Assembly (NCBI GenBank): GCA_937877455.1
Contig: CALFIU010000049.1
Span: 1 to 21,384 of the forward strand
Direction: 5' to 3'
From: an uncultured Bacteroidales bacterium
Lineage (GTDB): Bacteria; Bacteroidota; Bacteroidia; Bacteroidales; UBA3824
Length of the DNA stretch: 21,384 nucleotides
Under the pieces are notes generated by a model. It was not told the DNA's origin, did not search any database, and saw nothing but the letters and a program-made list of their open reading frames with translations. Within the stretch, counting starts at the first letter, position 1, and each line of letters starts with the position of its first letter. Of the stretch, positions 1 to 7,089 are shown piece after piece. The position numbers and the translations under genes were made by a program.

Positions 1-81
1 TACAAGAATACTTCACTTATTGATTTAGTTATTGAAAATCAATTAGTTAAAAATTCAACAAAACTGGAACGATTTGATTGA
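1..81 (+). CDS. Possible 3' end of a gene cut by the window edge
   Basis: Frame 1 is open from the first base for 26 codons and stops at TGA 79-81, while the other two plus-strand frames stop within about 27 bases. The residues are polar and charged, ending in KLERFD. I do not recognise the family. An open stretch this short could arise by chance, so this is only a possible C-terminal tail. Confidence 0.3.
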   Translation, partial: YKNTSLIDLVIENQLVKNSTKLERFD

Positions 82-120
82 CAACGTGTTATGATACTTG
101 CGAAAGTTTAGTTAATTAAT

Positions 121-150
121 TTTGTAATATCAAAAAAAAGACTACCTTTG
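121..150 (+). promoter_or_regulatory. Bacteroidetes-type promoter of the Rpn-like gene
   Basis: A TTTG at 121-124 lies 18 nt before TACCTTTG at 143-150, which fits the Bacteroidetes -33/-7 pattern (TTTG ... TAnnTTTG). Transcription should begin a few bases after 150. This argues against a TTG start at 148, which lies inside the -7 box, and for the ATG at 175. Confidence 0.6.
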
Positions 151-174
151 CGACATAATAAAAATAGATTTTCT

Positions 175-1302
175 ATGGCTCAACTGATTGCAAATCCTAT
201 ATACGACTCTGCATTCAAATATATGATGCAAAACGAAAAAGCCGCCACCGTCCTGCTTGAGAACCTTCTCGACAAAGAGATTCTCAAACTTGACATCCTC
301 ACCAATGACACACCTATTGTTGAGGAAAAAAGTGGCGTAAGGATTCTGCGCCTCGATTTCTCCGCCAAGGTAAAAGATAAAAAAACAGGCGAAACCGAAC
401 TTGTAACCATAGAACTGCAAAAATCTTATCTTGACACAGAAATAATGCGTTTTCGTACATACCTCGGCCAGCAATATTCTGACATAAAAAAGACCGATGC
501 AGAAATGGTTGATACTTGGCGCAAGAACAAGAATAATGGTCAAATAGAACGAGTTAGTATAGAAAAACGCATACCTTTGCATATTGTAGCCATATACATA
601 CTTGGGCATACGTTTCAAGAAATCGACTTGCCCAAACCGGTGATTTACAACTATCCCGACCCGCGCGGCATAGAGAATGAACCTGTCCCCGAAATCTTGA
701 AAACTCGTTTTTTTAGGGGTGTAACACACGACACCATAATTGTTCAAATACCCTATCTGAAACGCAATGCCAAAACCAAAGTGGAACAGATGTTGGAAAT
801 TTTTTGTCAAGACTATGTTTCTAACGACACCGAACAACTTCTTGAATTCGATGATTTTGACAACCGTTCGCAAGAGTTTAAAGACTTGGCGCGACCGCTT
901 GTTTACGCCGTTTCGGACTCACAAGTGCGAAAGGTAATGACTATCGAAGATGAGATGTCAATACATTTTCAAAACGTCAAATACGTAACGGATGAAAACG
1001 AGGCTCTGCACTCTATGATAGAAGAAAACCGTCAAAAACTGCAGGAGCAGCAGAGCCAATTGCAGGAGCAGCAGAGCCAATTGCAAAAGAAAGACAGCCA
1101 ATTGCAGGAGCAACAGAGCCAACTGCAAGAGCAACAGAGCCAACTGCAAGAGAAAGACAGCCAATTGCAAGAGAAAGACAGCCAATTGGTTTCCTCCATT
1201 CAAATGCTATCAGAATTAGGCATATCGCCTGAACAAATTGCTATCAAACTTAAAGTACCTATTGAAACGGTTCAGCTGTTACTTTGTGGGAAAATTTCAT
1301 AA
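175..1302 (+). CDS. Rpn/PD-(D/E)XK nuclease-family 'transposase' protein with heptad coiled coil
   Basis: The 375-aa protein begins MAQLIANPIYDSAFKYMM, the usual opening of the Rpn / PD-(D/E)XK nuclease family transposase group that is abundant in Bacteroidetes. The nuclease core is visible as Asp61 (RLDFSAK) followed by Glu80-Leu-Gln82 (TIELQKS), the D...E-x-Q variant of the fold. Family members are thought to nick or cut DNA and promote recombination; in this organism the role is unknown. Residues about 283-340 are a low-complexity coiled coil of QLQEQQS or QLQEKDS heptads. The last 30 residues (SELGISPEQIAIKLKVP) look like a small helix-turn-helix-like tail common in these proteins. The start is chosen at ATG 175 because the promoter covers the upstream TTG. 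The gene stands alone, and a minus-strand terminator follows it in convergent orientation. Confidence 0.85.
   Translation: MAQLIANPIYDSAFKYMMQNEKAATVLLENLLDKEILKLDILTNDTPIVEEKSGVRILRLDFSAKVKDKKTGETELVTIELQKSYLDTEIMRFRTYLGQQYSDIKKTDAEMVDTWRKNKNNGQIERVSIEKRIPLHIVAIYILGHTFQEIDLPKPVIYNYPDPRGIENEPVPEILKTRFFRGVTHDTIIVQIPYLKRNAKTKVEQMLEIFCQDYVSNDTEQLLEFDDFDNRSQEFKDLARPLVYAVSDSQVRKVMTIEDEMSIHFQNVKYVTDENEALHSMIEENRQKLQEQQSQLQEQQSQLQKKDSQLQEQQSQLQEQQSQLQEKDSQLQEKDSQLVSSIQMLSELGISPEQIAIKLKVPIETVQLLLCGKIS
1036..1188 (+). repeat. Seven tandem 21-bp repeats encoding coiled-coil heptads
   Basis: Units of 21 bp begin at 1036 (degenerate), 1057, 1078, 1099, 1120, 1141 and 1162, with a partial copy at 1183. 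Each encodes one QLQxxxS heptad; the variants are EQQ, KKD and EKD at the middle positions. Every unit keeps the frame, so gain or loss of copies by slippage would lengthen or shorten the coiled coil without breaking the gene. Confidence 0.85.
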
Positions 1303-1332
1303 TAGTTGTGAGTAGGTTCATAAACGCATGTT

Positions 1333-1362
1333 AAAAAAAGGGGCGCACTCAATGTACGCCCC
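1333..1362 (-). terminator. Rho-independent terminator for the minus-strand peptide/secreted protein genes
   Basis: Read on the minus strand, the six-base GC stem GGGGCG (1362-1357) pairs with CGCCCC (1345-1340) and is followed at once by seven T residues (1339-1333). It lies 25 nt after the stop codon of the 48-aa gene. Nothing comparable follows the stem on the plus strand, so it serves the minus strand. Confidence 0.75.
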
Positions 1363-1387
1363 GAAAATGATTGCAGTGTCTGTTTGT

Positions 1388-1534
1388 TTAGCCCGCGTCA
1401 AAGAAATGGTCGGGACTGCCGTTGTATTGCTTTGGACCGCCACTTGCGGCAAGCAATTGAGGTTCTGCGTCAAGTTCGATGACCTCGATTTCGGGCTTTT
1501 CATACTGACGTTTTGTTACTTCTTGATTTTCCAT
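1388..1534 (-). CDS. 48-aa small protein of the Bacteroidetes 'Y-x-KP-x-IEVIEL...LLAAS' type
   Basis: The peptide begins MENQEVTKRQYEKPEIEVIEL, and its middle reads DAEPQLLAASGG. This layout (a basic N-terminus, Tyr-Glu-Lys-Pro, alternating hydrophobic residues, then Leu-Leu-Ala-Ala-Ser and a Gly-rich, polar tail) is seen in many unnamed short Bacteroidetes proteins; their function is not known to me. The LLAASGG segment resembles a leader-peptide cleavage region, but no maturase or ABC exporter is adjacent. The ATG at 1534 is chosen because the longer reading to 1585 runs through an ATGCATAAT-type repeat. It lies 54 nt downstream of the secreted 814-aa gene on the same strand and has its own terminator, so the two may be cotranscribed. 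A 5'-truncated relative lies at 8715-8834. Confidence 0.65.
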   Translation of the reverse strand: MENQEVTKRQYEKPEIEVIELDAEPQLLAASGGPKQYNGSPDHFFDAG

Positions 1535-1551
1535 TTTCTTATGTTTTTTTA

Positions 1552-1586
1552 ATGCATAATTCATAATGCATAATGCATAACGCATT
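1552..1586. repeat. ATGCATAAT-type short repeats between two genes
   Basis: The stretch contains ATGCAT at 1552, 1566 and 1573 with related CATAAT and GCATT words between them. It is an AT-rich run of short imperfect palindromes in the gap between the secreted protein gene and the 48-aa gene. Similar repeats are common in intergenic regions of many bacteria; no function can be assigned. Confidence 0.45.
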
Positions 1587-1588
1587 GA

Positions 1589-4033
1589 TTAATAATTTAC
1601 TTTGAATGTTTGTTGACCAATTTTTACAATCACGATTCCGACGGTGCGGCGGCTAAGGGTTACGGTCTCGCGGGTGGAGGTGGTAACGCCGCTAAGGAGC
1701 GTGCGGCCGGTGAGGTCGATGATTGTATAATCTGTGTCAGGCTGCGATTCGATGTAGATTGTGCCGTCATACGACCAGACTTTTACGCCGCTGTTCGGTG
1801 TGATTTCCGATACGGGCGTGGTGATGTCTGGGTCTGAGGGATTAGGATTTAGTGGGTCAGGGGTTAGTGGGTCTATAACCGACGATGTTTCGTCAATCAG
1901 GCGGATTGTGATTTTTTCGGGCATGTTGGTTTTCGACTTGCTTAAAGTGCTGTTGGTCAAATAACAACGGAACGGCTTCACTTGAACGTATGTACCGATT
2001 TTCACAAAGTCGCCTACGGAGATGCCGTCGGTGGCGTTGGCTGCAAAACAGTAGTCTTTGTTGTCGCCGTCGTCTGCGCCCCAAACTTTTTTCTGATATA
2101 CACCTGTGAATCTCCAACCGTTTTTAGTGGTGGCGGCGGAGATTCCTGCGGTTGCTTTTAATGTTACTTTTTGACTGATTGTCAACGCATTGTCGTTGGG
2201 GACAAAGAGGTAAGGTGTGTGAGCCGTTACGGATGTTACTTTTGACATTGTTGCCGTCCAAGTTTTTGTGTCAATGTCAGAAAATTCGTAGAACTCGCCT
2301 CCCGAATATCCGTCTGCCTCAATGTCGAAGGGCAAGACGATTGTCGAGGTTATTCCGCTTGTAAATGTGCGGTTGATTGTTACGCTGACGTTTTCGATGT
2401 CGTTGTCGAGTGAGAAAGCGTCCGTTTGGTCATAGTTGCCGTCGATTTCAGCGGAGATTCCGTCTTGGTCTTGGGTAAGGGTGAGTGCGCCTAATACGGT
2501 TACTTTTGGGGTGATGGTAAAGGGCTTCTCCATACTGCCCAGCGATGCATAATCGCCCTTGAATGTAACGGTCACTTTCGCTGTGCCGACATTGGTGTTG
2601 TCGGAGTAAGAATACTCGTAATCAGTGCCTTTGGTGAGATTCAGTGAGCCTGCCAGCACAAGCGGTTCGGGTGTGATTTCGCTGCCTGTGTAGGTCTGGT
2701 CGGGAATATTGTCTATAACACCAACAGTTTTCAGGATAGAAACGCTCCACTTGCCGTTGCCGGCGTCGGCCATGGTGATGTCATAGAAGCCCTTTTCGCC
2801 ATTGTAATCCACATTAAAGTTCGTACCGTTTACATACTCAGAAAATGTCCCTGTGCCGCCAGAATATGGAATCGTTGCCCCGTATGTACTGTTGTCCAAA
2901 AGAAATTTTCTATAGTCGTCGTATTCATCATATTCCAAAATCTTATACGATTGCCCCTGCTGAAGATTTACCGTTGTCAAGCCATCGTAGATGGTGGCCT
3001 CCGTAACAAAACCATCTGGTCCAAAATATCCCCATGCAAACTCCGTCGTACCATGAACGCCCTGCTCAAACACTGCGCTTACCGTTACATTGCCCTTAGG
3101 CATCAGGAAAGTATTGCCTGTTGTTGCGACATCGTTGTTGTCAGCATCCTTTACAACAAGGCGGCTTAACCTGTATCCCAAATCAGGGGTGGCGGTTATC
3201 GTCACCTTCTCCATATACTTAGCCGTTGCTGCGCCTGTCAGCGTACCGTGTTCAATGTCATCGGCAATGGTGATGGTATAGTCGGCATCGTCCTTCGGAG
3301 CGATAATTCTACGGTCTCCGTCTTCGGTAATAGTGAAGTAGTTGCTTGCGTTGGCGGTCACGTCAGTCTCATCGTGCATATAAACGATACTTTCGCTGTT
3401 CTTGATGCTTGATGCATCCACCATATTGATGCCGTCGTAAATAGTAACAATGCCAAATGTGATAGAAGGACCGGGATAAGAGTATCCCTTGCCGATACCG
3501 TATCCTGAATTACCGCCTGTAGCCGTAACAGTTCCGCCTTTAATGGTGACATTGCCGAATTGCACAGAGGTTGAGTTGTCGTTATTGGTGTTTTTTATAA
3601 CGCCCGTTCCGATTCCTGCGCCCCATTCGCCGCCGATTGCCGTGATAGTTCCGCCTTCAATGATAATATCGCCGCTGCTGACATTGTTGTCATAATTAAA
3701 TATTGCACTAAGTCCGATTCCTGCGCTCCAATATCCACCATTTGCCGTCAGGGAACCGTCACCTTTAATAGTGAGTGTGGCGCCAGAACCGCCAATCTGT
3801 ATGCCTGCCTTTTTATCTGCACCCGTCACGCTGTTTGTGCCGACAAGGGTAATTGTTGCCGAACCCTCGCAGACGATGCCGCCGGTGATGGTGGCGTTAT
3901 TGAGGGTGATGCTTGCACCATCGGTGAGGGTTACGGGTTCACTGATTGTGCCAGAGTATTCGGTTTGCGCCGTTGCCGTGGCTGCGAGGAGCAACAGCAC
4001 GGCAAGGAATGTGATTAATTTTCTGATTATCAT
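1589..4033 (-). CDS. Secreted 814-aa beta-helix / InlB-B-repeat / MBG-type protein with T9SS sorting-like C-terminus
   Basis: Residues 1-22 are a clear signal peptide (IRKLITFLAVLLLLAATATAQ). Residues about 25-200 carry right-handed beta-helix-like repeats built on GG-T-I/V-T-A-x-GG and GAGIG words, like carbohydrate-binding beta-helix domains. About 250-322 resembles a divergent InlB B-repeat (HGTLTGAA ... GYRLSRLVV ... MPKGNVTVSAVFE). About 440-510 resembles an MBG-type Ig-like repeat (YTGSEITPEPLVL). A Pro/Asp/Asn-rich linker near 720-740 precedes a C-terminal domain (about 747-814) with VWSYDGTIYI, YTIIDLTGR and IVKIGQQTFKV, typical of type A sorting domains recognised by the type IX secretion system. 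The protein is therefore predicted to cross the outer membrane and become surface-anchored or released, perhaps as an adhesin or glycan binder. The ATG at 4033 gives the signal peptide directly. No clear -7 box was found upstream. Confidence 0.85.
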   Translation of the reverse strand: MIIRKLITFLAVLLLLAATATAQTEYSGTISEPVTLTDGASITLNNATITGGIVCEGSATITLVGTNSVTGADKKAGIQIGGSGATLTIKGDGSLTANGGYWSAGIGLSAIFNYDNNVSSGDIIIEGGTITAIGGEWGAGIGTGVIKNTNNDNSTSVQFGNVTIKGGTVTATGGNSGYGIGKGYSYPGPSITFGIVTIYDGINMVDASSIKNSESIVYMHDETDVTANASNYFTITEDGDRRIIAPKDDADYTITIADDIEHGTLTGAATAKYMEKVTITATPDLGYRLSRLVVKDADNNDVATTGNTFLMPKGNVTVSAVFEQGVHGTTEFAWGYFGPDGFVTEATIYDGLTTVNLQQGQSYKILEYDEYDDYRKFLLDNSTYGATIPYSGGTGTFSEYVNGTNFNVDYNGEKGFYDITMADAGNGKWSVSILKTVGVIDNIPDQTYTGSEITPEPLVLAGSLNLTKGTDYEYSYSDNTNVGTAKVTVTFKGDYASLGSMEKPFTITPKVTVLGALTLTQDQDGISAEIDGNYDQTDAFSLDNDIENVSVTINRTFTSGITSTIVLPFDIEADGYSGGEFYEFSDIDTKTWTATMSKVTSVTAHTPYLFVPNDNALTISQKVTLKATAGISAATTKNGWRFTGVYQKKVWGADDGDNKDYCFAANATDGISVGDFVKIGTYVQVKPFRCYLTNSTLSKSKTNMPEKITIRLIDETSSVIDPLTPDPLNPNPSDPDITTPVSEITPNSGVKVWSYDGTIYIESQPDTDYTIIDLTGRTLLSGVTTSTRETVTLSRRTVGIVIVKIGQQTFKVNY

Positions 4034-4205
4034 TTATATTGAATTTATGTTGATACTATAAAAACTAAAACTAATTGGCGGCATACAACACGCCGCCGCT
4101 CCGTGAGGGAAATATTATTTTTCACGGCGGGTAAAAAAGGTTGGAGGTCTTGTGTAATTGGAGAAAAATGTTATATTTACGCGCGCAAGGATTGGCGGTG
4201 CGAAT

Positions 4206-4250
<45 letters not shown>

Positions 4251-4260
4251 ACAAGAAATT

Positions 4261-4443
4261 CTGACACCGCAAAATTTTGGGTGTTAAAAGATGTTGTAAT
4301 ATGGTGTTTCACACGAGGCATTTTTTTGTTTATAGATTGATGCGACAAAGATAGGGAGATTTTTTGAAATGGGGAATTTTTTTGAGGGGAATTTATGTTA
4401 AACAAACGTGGATTTCTGAAAAATTTTTGCTAAATTTGCGCAA
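4261..4443 (+). repeat. Upstream control repeat, copy 1
   Basis: This 183-bp segment recurs at 6881-7061 with only about two bases of net length difference. Shared blocks are CTGACACCGC, GGGTGTTAAAAGATGTTGTA, a T-rich GAGGGGAATTTATGTTAA block and GCTAAATTTGCGCAA at the end. It starts with an imperfect palindrome (ACACCgCAAAA / TTTTGGGTGT, 4264-4284) and ends with the -7 box of the ATPase gene. Its last about 40 bp are also related to the DNA before the third ATPase gene at 8893. Confidence 0.85.
4431..4438 (+). promoter_or_regulatory. -7 box of the first ATPase gene
   Basis: TAAATTTG matches the Bacteroidetes TAnnTTTG box exactly and lies 23 nt before the ATG at 4462. The same word sits at 7049 and 8919 before the other two ATPase genes. 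No good TTTG element is evident at the expected distance upstream. Confidence 0.6.
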
Positions 4444-4461
4444 ACTTTAAAAGCATTGGCT

Positions 4462-6000
4462 ATGAAAAATCTTCCAATTGGCATACAGTCGTTTAGTTCG
4501 CTTATCGAGGGAGACTTTGTTTATCTCGACAAGACGGATATGATATTTACTCTTGCAAACAAAAAGGCTTGCTATTTTCTCTCGCGTCCGAGACGGTTTG
4601 GCAAAAGTCTTACGTTAAGTACACTTCACGCTTACTTCGATGGGCGCAAAGACCTATTTGTCGGTACAAAGATGGAAAATTTGGAGACCAAGTGGGAAAA
4701 ATATCCAGTGCTGCATTTCGATTTCAATAATGCGAAGTACGATAGTATTGAAAATTTCAGAAATACGCTCGACACAAAACTTGAAGACTATGAGATTTTG
4801 TATGGACTTACTGCCAAACAAGAGTTTTCTACTCGTTTTGAGAAAATAATCGATGCCGCCGCCAATCAGACAGGCAAAAAAGTCGTTGTCCTCGTTGACG
4901 AATACGACAAGCCACTACTGAACAACATTTTAAACGATAATCAGAAAGACAAAATCCGCACGGAGATGAAGGCATTCTACGGCGTGTTGAAAACCTGCGA
5001 CGAAAATATAAAAATGGCATTCATCACTGGCGTTACAAAGTTTAGCAAGGTAAGTTTGTTTAGCGATGTCAACAATTTGACAGATATTTCAAGCTCGCTC
5101 GCTTTTTCCACTATTTGCGGCGCGACCGAGAAAAATATTCATGACAATTTGGACGATTATGTACAGGCAATGGCGGAGTACAACGGCATTTCAAAGGAAG
5201 AGTGTTACAAGGAACTCAAAAGATGGTACGAGGGCTATCATTTCCATCCCAATGCCGAAGATACGTACAATCCTTTTGGACTAATGAGGGCTTTGGACGA
5301 AAAGGAGTTCAGAGAATATTGGTTTGAGAGCGGCACGCCGACTTTCCTTGTTGATTTGATAAAAAAGCGCGGTATGAAACTCTCTGACCTCGACAATGTA
5401 AAGCGCACGTCGTCGCAGTTGGCAAAAATCGACAATTTTAACGACGATCCCGTGCCAATGTTGTTTCAGAGCGGTTATCTAACGATAAAGAGTTACGACC
5501 CAATCCTTAAACGATACACCCTCACAATGCCAAACAAAGAGATTGGCGAGGCATTCCCAAAGTTTATTCTCAATTTCAATTTTCCTAAAACCGACGGTGG
5601 TGATTTCGACATCACAAATTTCATAGAGGATGTATTGCTTGGAAACATCGACGGCTTTATGAAACGCCTTTCCGCGCTCCTTGCCGACAGTAGTTACGAA
5701 ATTGTGGGCGAGGCTGAGAAATATTTTCAGAATGTCTTTTATCTGATTTTCAAACTGTTGGGATTCTACTCCGAGGTGGAGCGCAACACTTCGGACGGCA
5801 GGATGGATGCTATCGTGAAAACTCCTCAATATATCTACGTCTTTGAGTTTAAACTCGACAAGCCCGCACAGGAAGCGTTAGACCAAATCAACAGCAAGGA
5901 CTATCCGCTGCCGTTTACCGTTGACGGTCGGAAGTTATTCAAAGTTGGCGTAAGTTTCTCGTCAGAAACACGAAAAGTGGCGGAATGGGTGAAGGAATAA
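4462..6000 (+). CDS. AAA-ATPase-like protein with C-terminal PD-(D/E)XK nuclease domain (type A)
   Basis: The 512-aa protein has the AAA-ATPase_like plus PDDEXK_9 layout common in Bacteroidetes and other anaerobes. The N-terminal P-loop is SRPRRFGKSLTLST (Gly47-Lys48-Ser49), Walker B is VVVLVDEYDKPL (Asp146-Glu147), and the C-terminal nuclease motif is Asp449 (DGRMDAIV) with Glu462-Phe-Lys464 (FEFK). The family's biological role is not established; ATP-driven nuclease or defence functions are usually suggested. The start is the ATG at 4462; an in-frame TTG at 4456 aligns with the ATG that begins the A' copy at 8944, so the start may have shifted. Its stop is only 2 bp from the end of a convergent pseudogene. 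It is closely related to the 8944-10488 gene, with nearly identical last 130 residues and a divergent middle. Confidence 0.85.
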   Translation: MKNLPIGIQSFSSLIEGDFVYLDKTDMIFTLANKKACYFLSRPRRFGKSLTLSTLHAYFDGRKDLFVGTKMENLETKWEKYPVLHFDFNNAKYDSIENFRNTLDTKLEDYEILYGLTAKQEFSTRFEKIIDAAANQTGKKVVVLVDEYDKPLLNNILNDNQKDKIRTEMKAFYGVLKTCDENIKMAFITGVTKFSKVSLFSDVNNLTDISSSLAFSTICGATEKNIHDNLDDYVQAMAEYNGISKEECYKELKRWYEGYHFHPNAEDTYNPFGLMRALDEKEFREYWFESGTPTFLVDLIKKRGMKLSDLDNVKRTSSQLAKIDNFNDDPVPMLFQSGYLTIKSYDPILKRYTLTMPNKEIGEAFPKFILNFNFPKTDGGDFDITNFIEDVLLGNIDGFMKRLSALLADSSYEIVGEAEKYFQNVFYLIFKLLGFYSEVERNTSDGRMDAIVKTPQYIYVFEFKLDKPAQEALDQINSKDYPLPFTVDGRKLFKVGVSFSSETRKVAEWVKE

Positions 6001-6002
6001 AC

Positions 6003-6242
6003 TTAACTGCCATTTCCCTTCCTGTATTTGCTTGGCGAAGTGCAAAACCGTTTTTTGAAAGCGCGGGTGAAGTTTGGTAGGTCGTTGTATCCGCACGAAG
6101 TGGCTATCTCGTTGATTTTGCGGTTGGTGGCGGTGATTTGTTCGGCGCAGTAGCGGAGACGTTGGTCGCTCACCCACGCCATAAAATTCATAAGAAGCAT
6201 TGGGACACGTCTTGCTATCTGCAATGATATTAATTTGCCCGA
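6003..6242 (-). pseudogene. AraC-type HTH domain, 3' remnant of a broken membrane regulator
   Basis: The open frame encodes FMAWVSDQRLRYCAEQITA, then NEIATSCGYNDLPNFTRAFK and ends SPSKYRKGNGS, a textbook second half of an AraC-family DNA-binding domain. It has no ATG at a sensible place and follows, in the same frame, the TAA at 6243-6245 that ends the membrane segment upstream. Only part of the first helix-turn-helix is left (LQIARRV then NFMAWV), which suggests a small internal deletion as well as the stop. It most likely was one protein with the 6243-6713 segment, of the Bacteroidetes type with N-terminal membrane helices and a C-terminal AraC domain. Confidence 0.7.
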
Positions 6243-6713
6243 TTAGCGAGCGCGGATGTAGCGGATATGTTTTTGATATGCCAAGGAGGTTGCCGTCAAC
6301 GCCCCTATAATCAAAATGTTGAATATGATATGCGTCACAAGGCTCGGAATGCACATCGGCACGAGCGAGAAAATAGAAATCAAAAGCCACAAGATTGAGA
6401 GTTTAATCTTGCCTTGTTGCTGTTCGGCATCTTCGGTTTTGAGGCTCGTGGCGCACTTTTTTCTATAATTGACGTATGCCTCAACGAACATCCCTATTGC
6501 CAACAGACAAAACACAAAAAGGATTGCCACAAAAATCCCACGTCCGTAATAAATCAATGGTTTGGAGATGCGAAATTCTTCGAGGTCGTTCCATAAAAAT
6601 AGCGGCTGATAGTTATTGGAGCCTGTCATAAGCACATTAGCCAACAACGAAACGCTTGGCACAAACATCATCAGCACCCACAAGGTGAATTTTCGGTGGT
6701 GATGCCGTCCCAT
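6243..6713 (-). CDS. Multi-helix membrane segment of a disrupted membrane-AraC regulator
   Basis: The 156-aa reading has four hydrophobic stretches (about residues 9-28, 58-82, 104-122 and 126-146), with a charged linker near residues 85-103 containing TEDAEQQQGK. It stops at TAA 6243-6245, and the same frame continues into an AraC domain, so the stop probably split a longer sensor-regulator. Its ATG overlaps the stop of the 30-aa hydrophobic reading frame upstream (TAATG at 6711-6715), which is either translational coupling or a frameshift within one gene. As it stands it could make a membrane protein without a DNA-binding output. Confidence 0.6.
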   Translation of the reverse strand: MGRHHHRKFTLWVLMMFVPSVSLLANVLMTGSNNYQPLFLWNDLEEFRISKPLIYYGRGIFVAILFVFCLLAIGMFVEAYVNYRKKCATSLKTEDAEQQQGKIKLSILWLLISIFSLVPMCIPSLVTHIIFNILIIGALTATSLAYQKHIRYIRAR

Positions 6714-6805
6714 TACTGCCGTCCGTCAAGAAAAATTCCCCACGCCACAGCCAATGCGCCGACAATAGACAGAATGTTGGTTATACAGAATAGAGTTTCT
6801 GACAT
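6713..6805 (-). CDS. 30-aa single-helix membrane peptide, probably the N-terminus of the disrupted regulator
   Basis: The reading begins MSETLFCITNILSIVGALAV and is one transmembrane helix followed by a short charged tail (FLDGRQ). Its TAA overlaps the ATG of the 156-aa membrane reading. A very similar stretch, FIGALAAAWGFL, is found without a usable start at 10495-10544 behind the other A-type ATPase gene. I favour the view that this is the first helix of the membrane-AraC regulator, separated by a frameshift, but a genuine small coupled membrane protein cannot be excluded. Confidence 0.45.
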   Translation of the reverse strand: MSETLFCITNILSIVGALAVAWGIFLDGRQ

Positions 6806-6880
6806 ATTTTGAGTTTGATTAAGTACAAAAAAATGTTGTGGAATATCGTAAACGCCGACATGCCTATAAATTTCAAATAT

Positions 6881-7061
6881 CTGACACCGCAATTTTTTGG
6901 GTGTTAAAAGATGTTGTAATAGGCACACAGCGCATTTTGTTTCTATGGTGTTGATTGACGCAGCAAATATAGGGAGAATTATTGAGAAAGAGAATTTTTT
7001 TGAGGGGAATTTATGTTAAGCAAACGAGGATTTATGAATTTTTTTTGCTAAATTTGCGCAA
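6881..7061 (+). repeat. Upstream control repeat, copy 2
   Basis: This is the second copy of the 4261-4443 sequence, offset by about 2.62 kb. It keeps the palindrome-like CTGACACCGC...GGGTGT start, the T-rich GAGGGGAATTTATGTTAA block and the terminal GCTAAATTTGCGCAA. The middle (about 6921-6985) is more divergent. It precedes a different ATPase type, so the control region is conserved more widely than the gene behind it. Confidence 0.85.
7049..7056 (+). promoter_or_regulatory. -7 box of the second ATPase gene
   Basis: TAAATTTG lies 33 nt before the ATG at 7090, inside copy 2 of the upstream repeat, in the same setting as the box at 4431. Confidence 0.55.
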
Positions 7062-7089
7062 TAATTTTTCTTAGTAACGCATCAAAGTT

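Noticed and set aside
142..873. Minus-strand frame of 243 codons over the Rpn-like gene
   Set aside because: It is antisense to a gene with a recognisable nuclease core and a promoter, and its own sequence resembles no known protein.
1552..1578. Cluster of three ATGCAT sites as a designed target of the YhdJ-like system
   Set aside because: The sites come from a common AT-rich intergenic repeat 14 kb from the methyltransferase gene; a functional link is not supported.
1535..1585. N-terminal extension of the 48-aa peptide
   Set aside because: It is encoded by ATGCATAAT-type repeats and is absent from the related sequence at 8715-8834.
4077..4127. Small GC-rich inverted repeats as a riboswitch
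   Set aside because: The stems are only six bases each with no recognisable conserved aptamer; they are recorded as plain intergenic inverted repeats.
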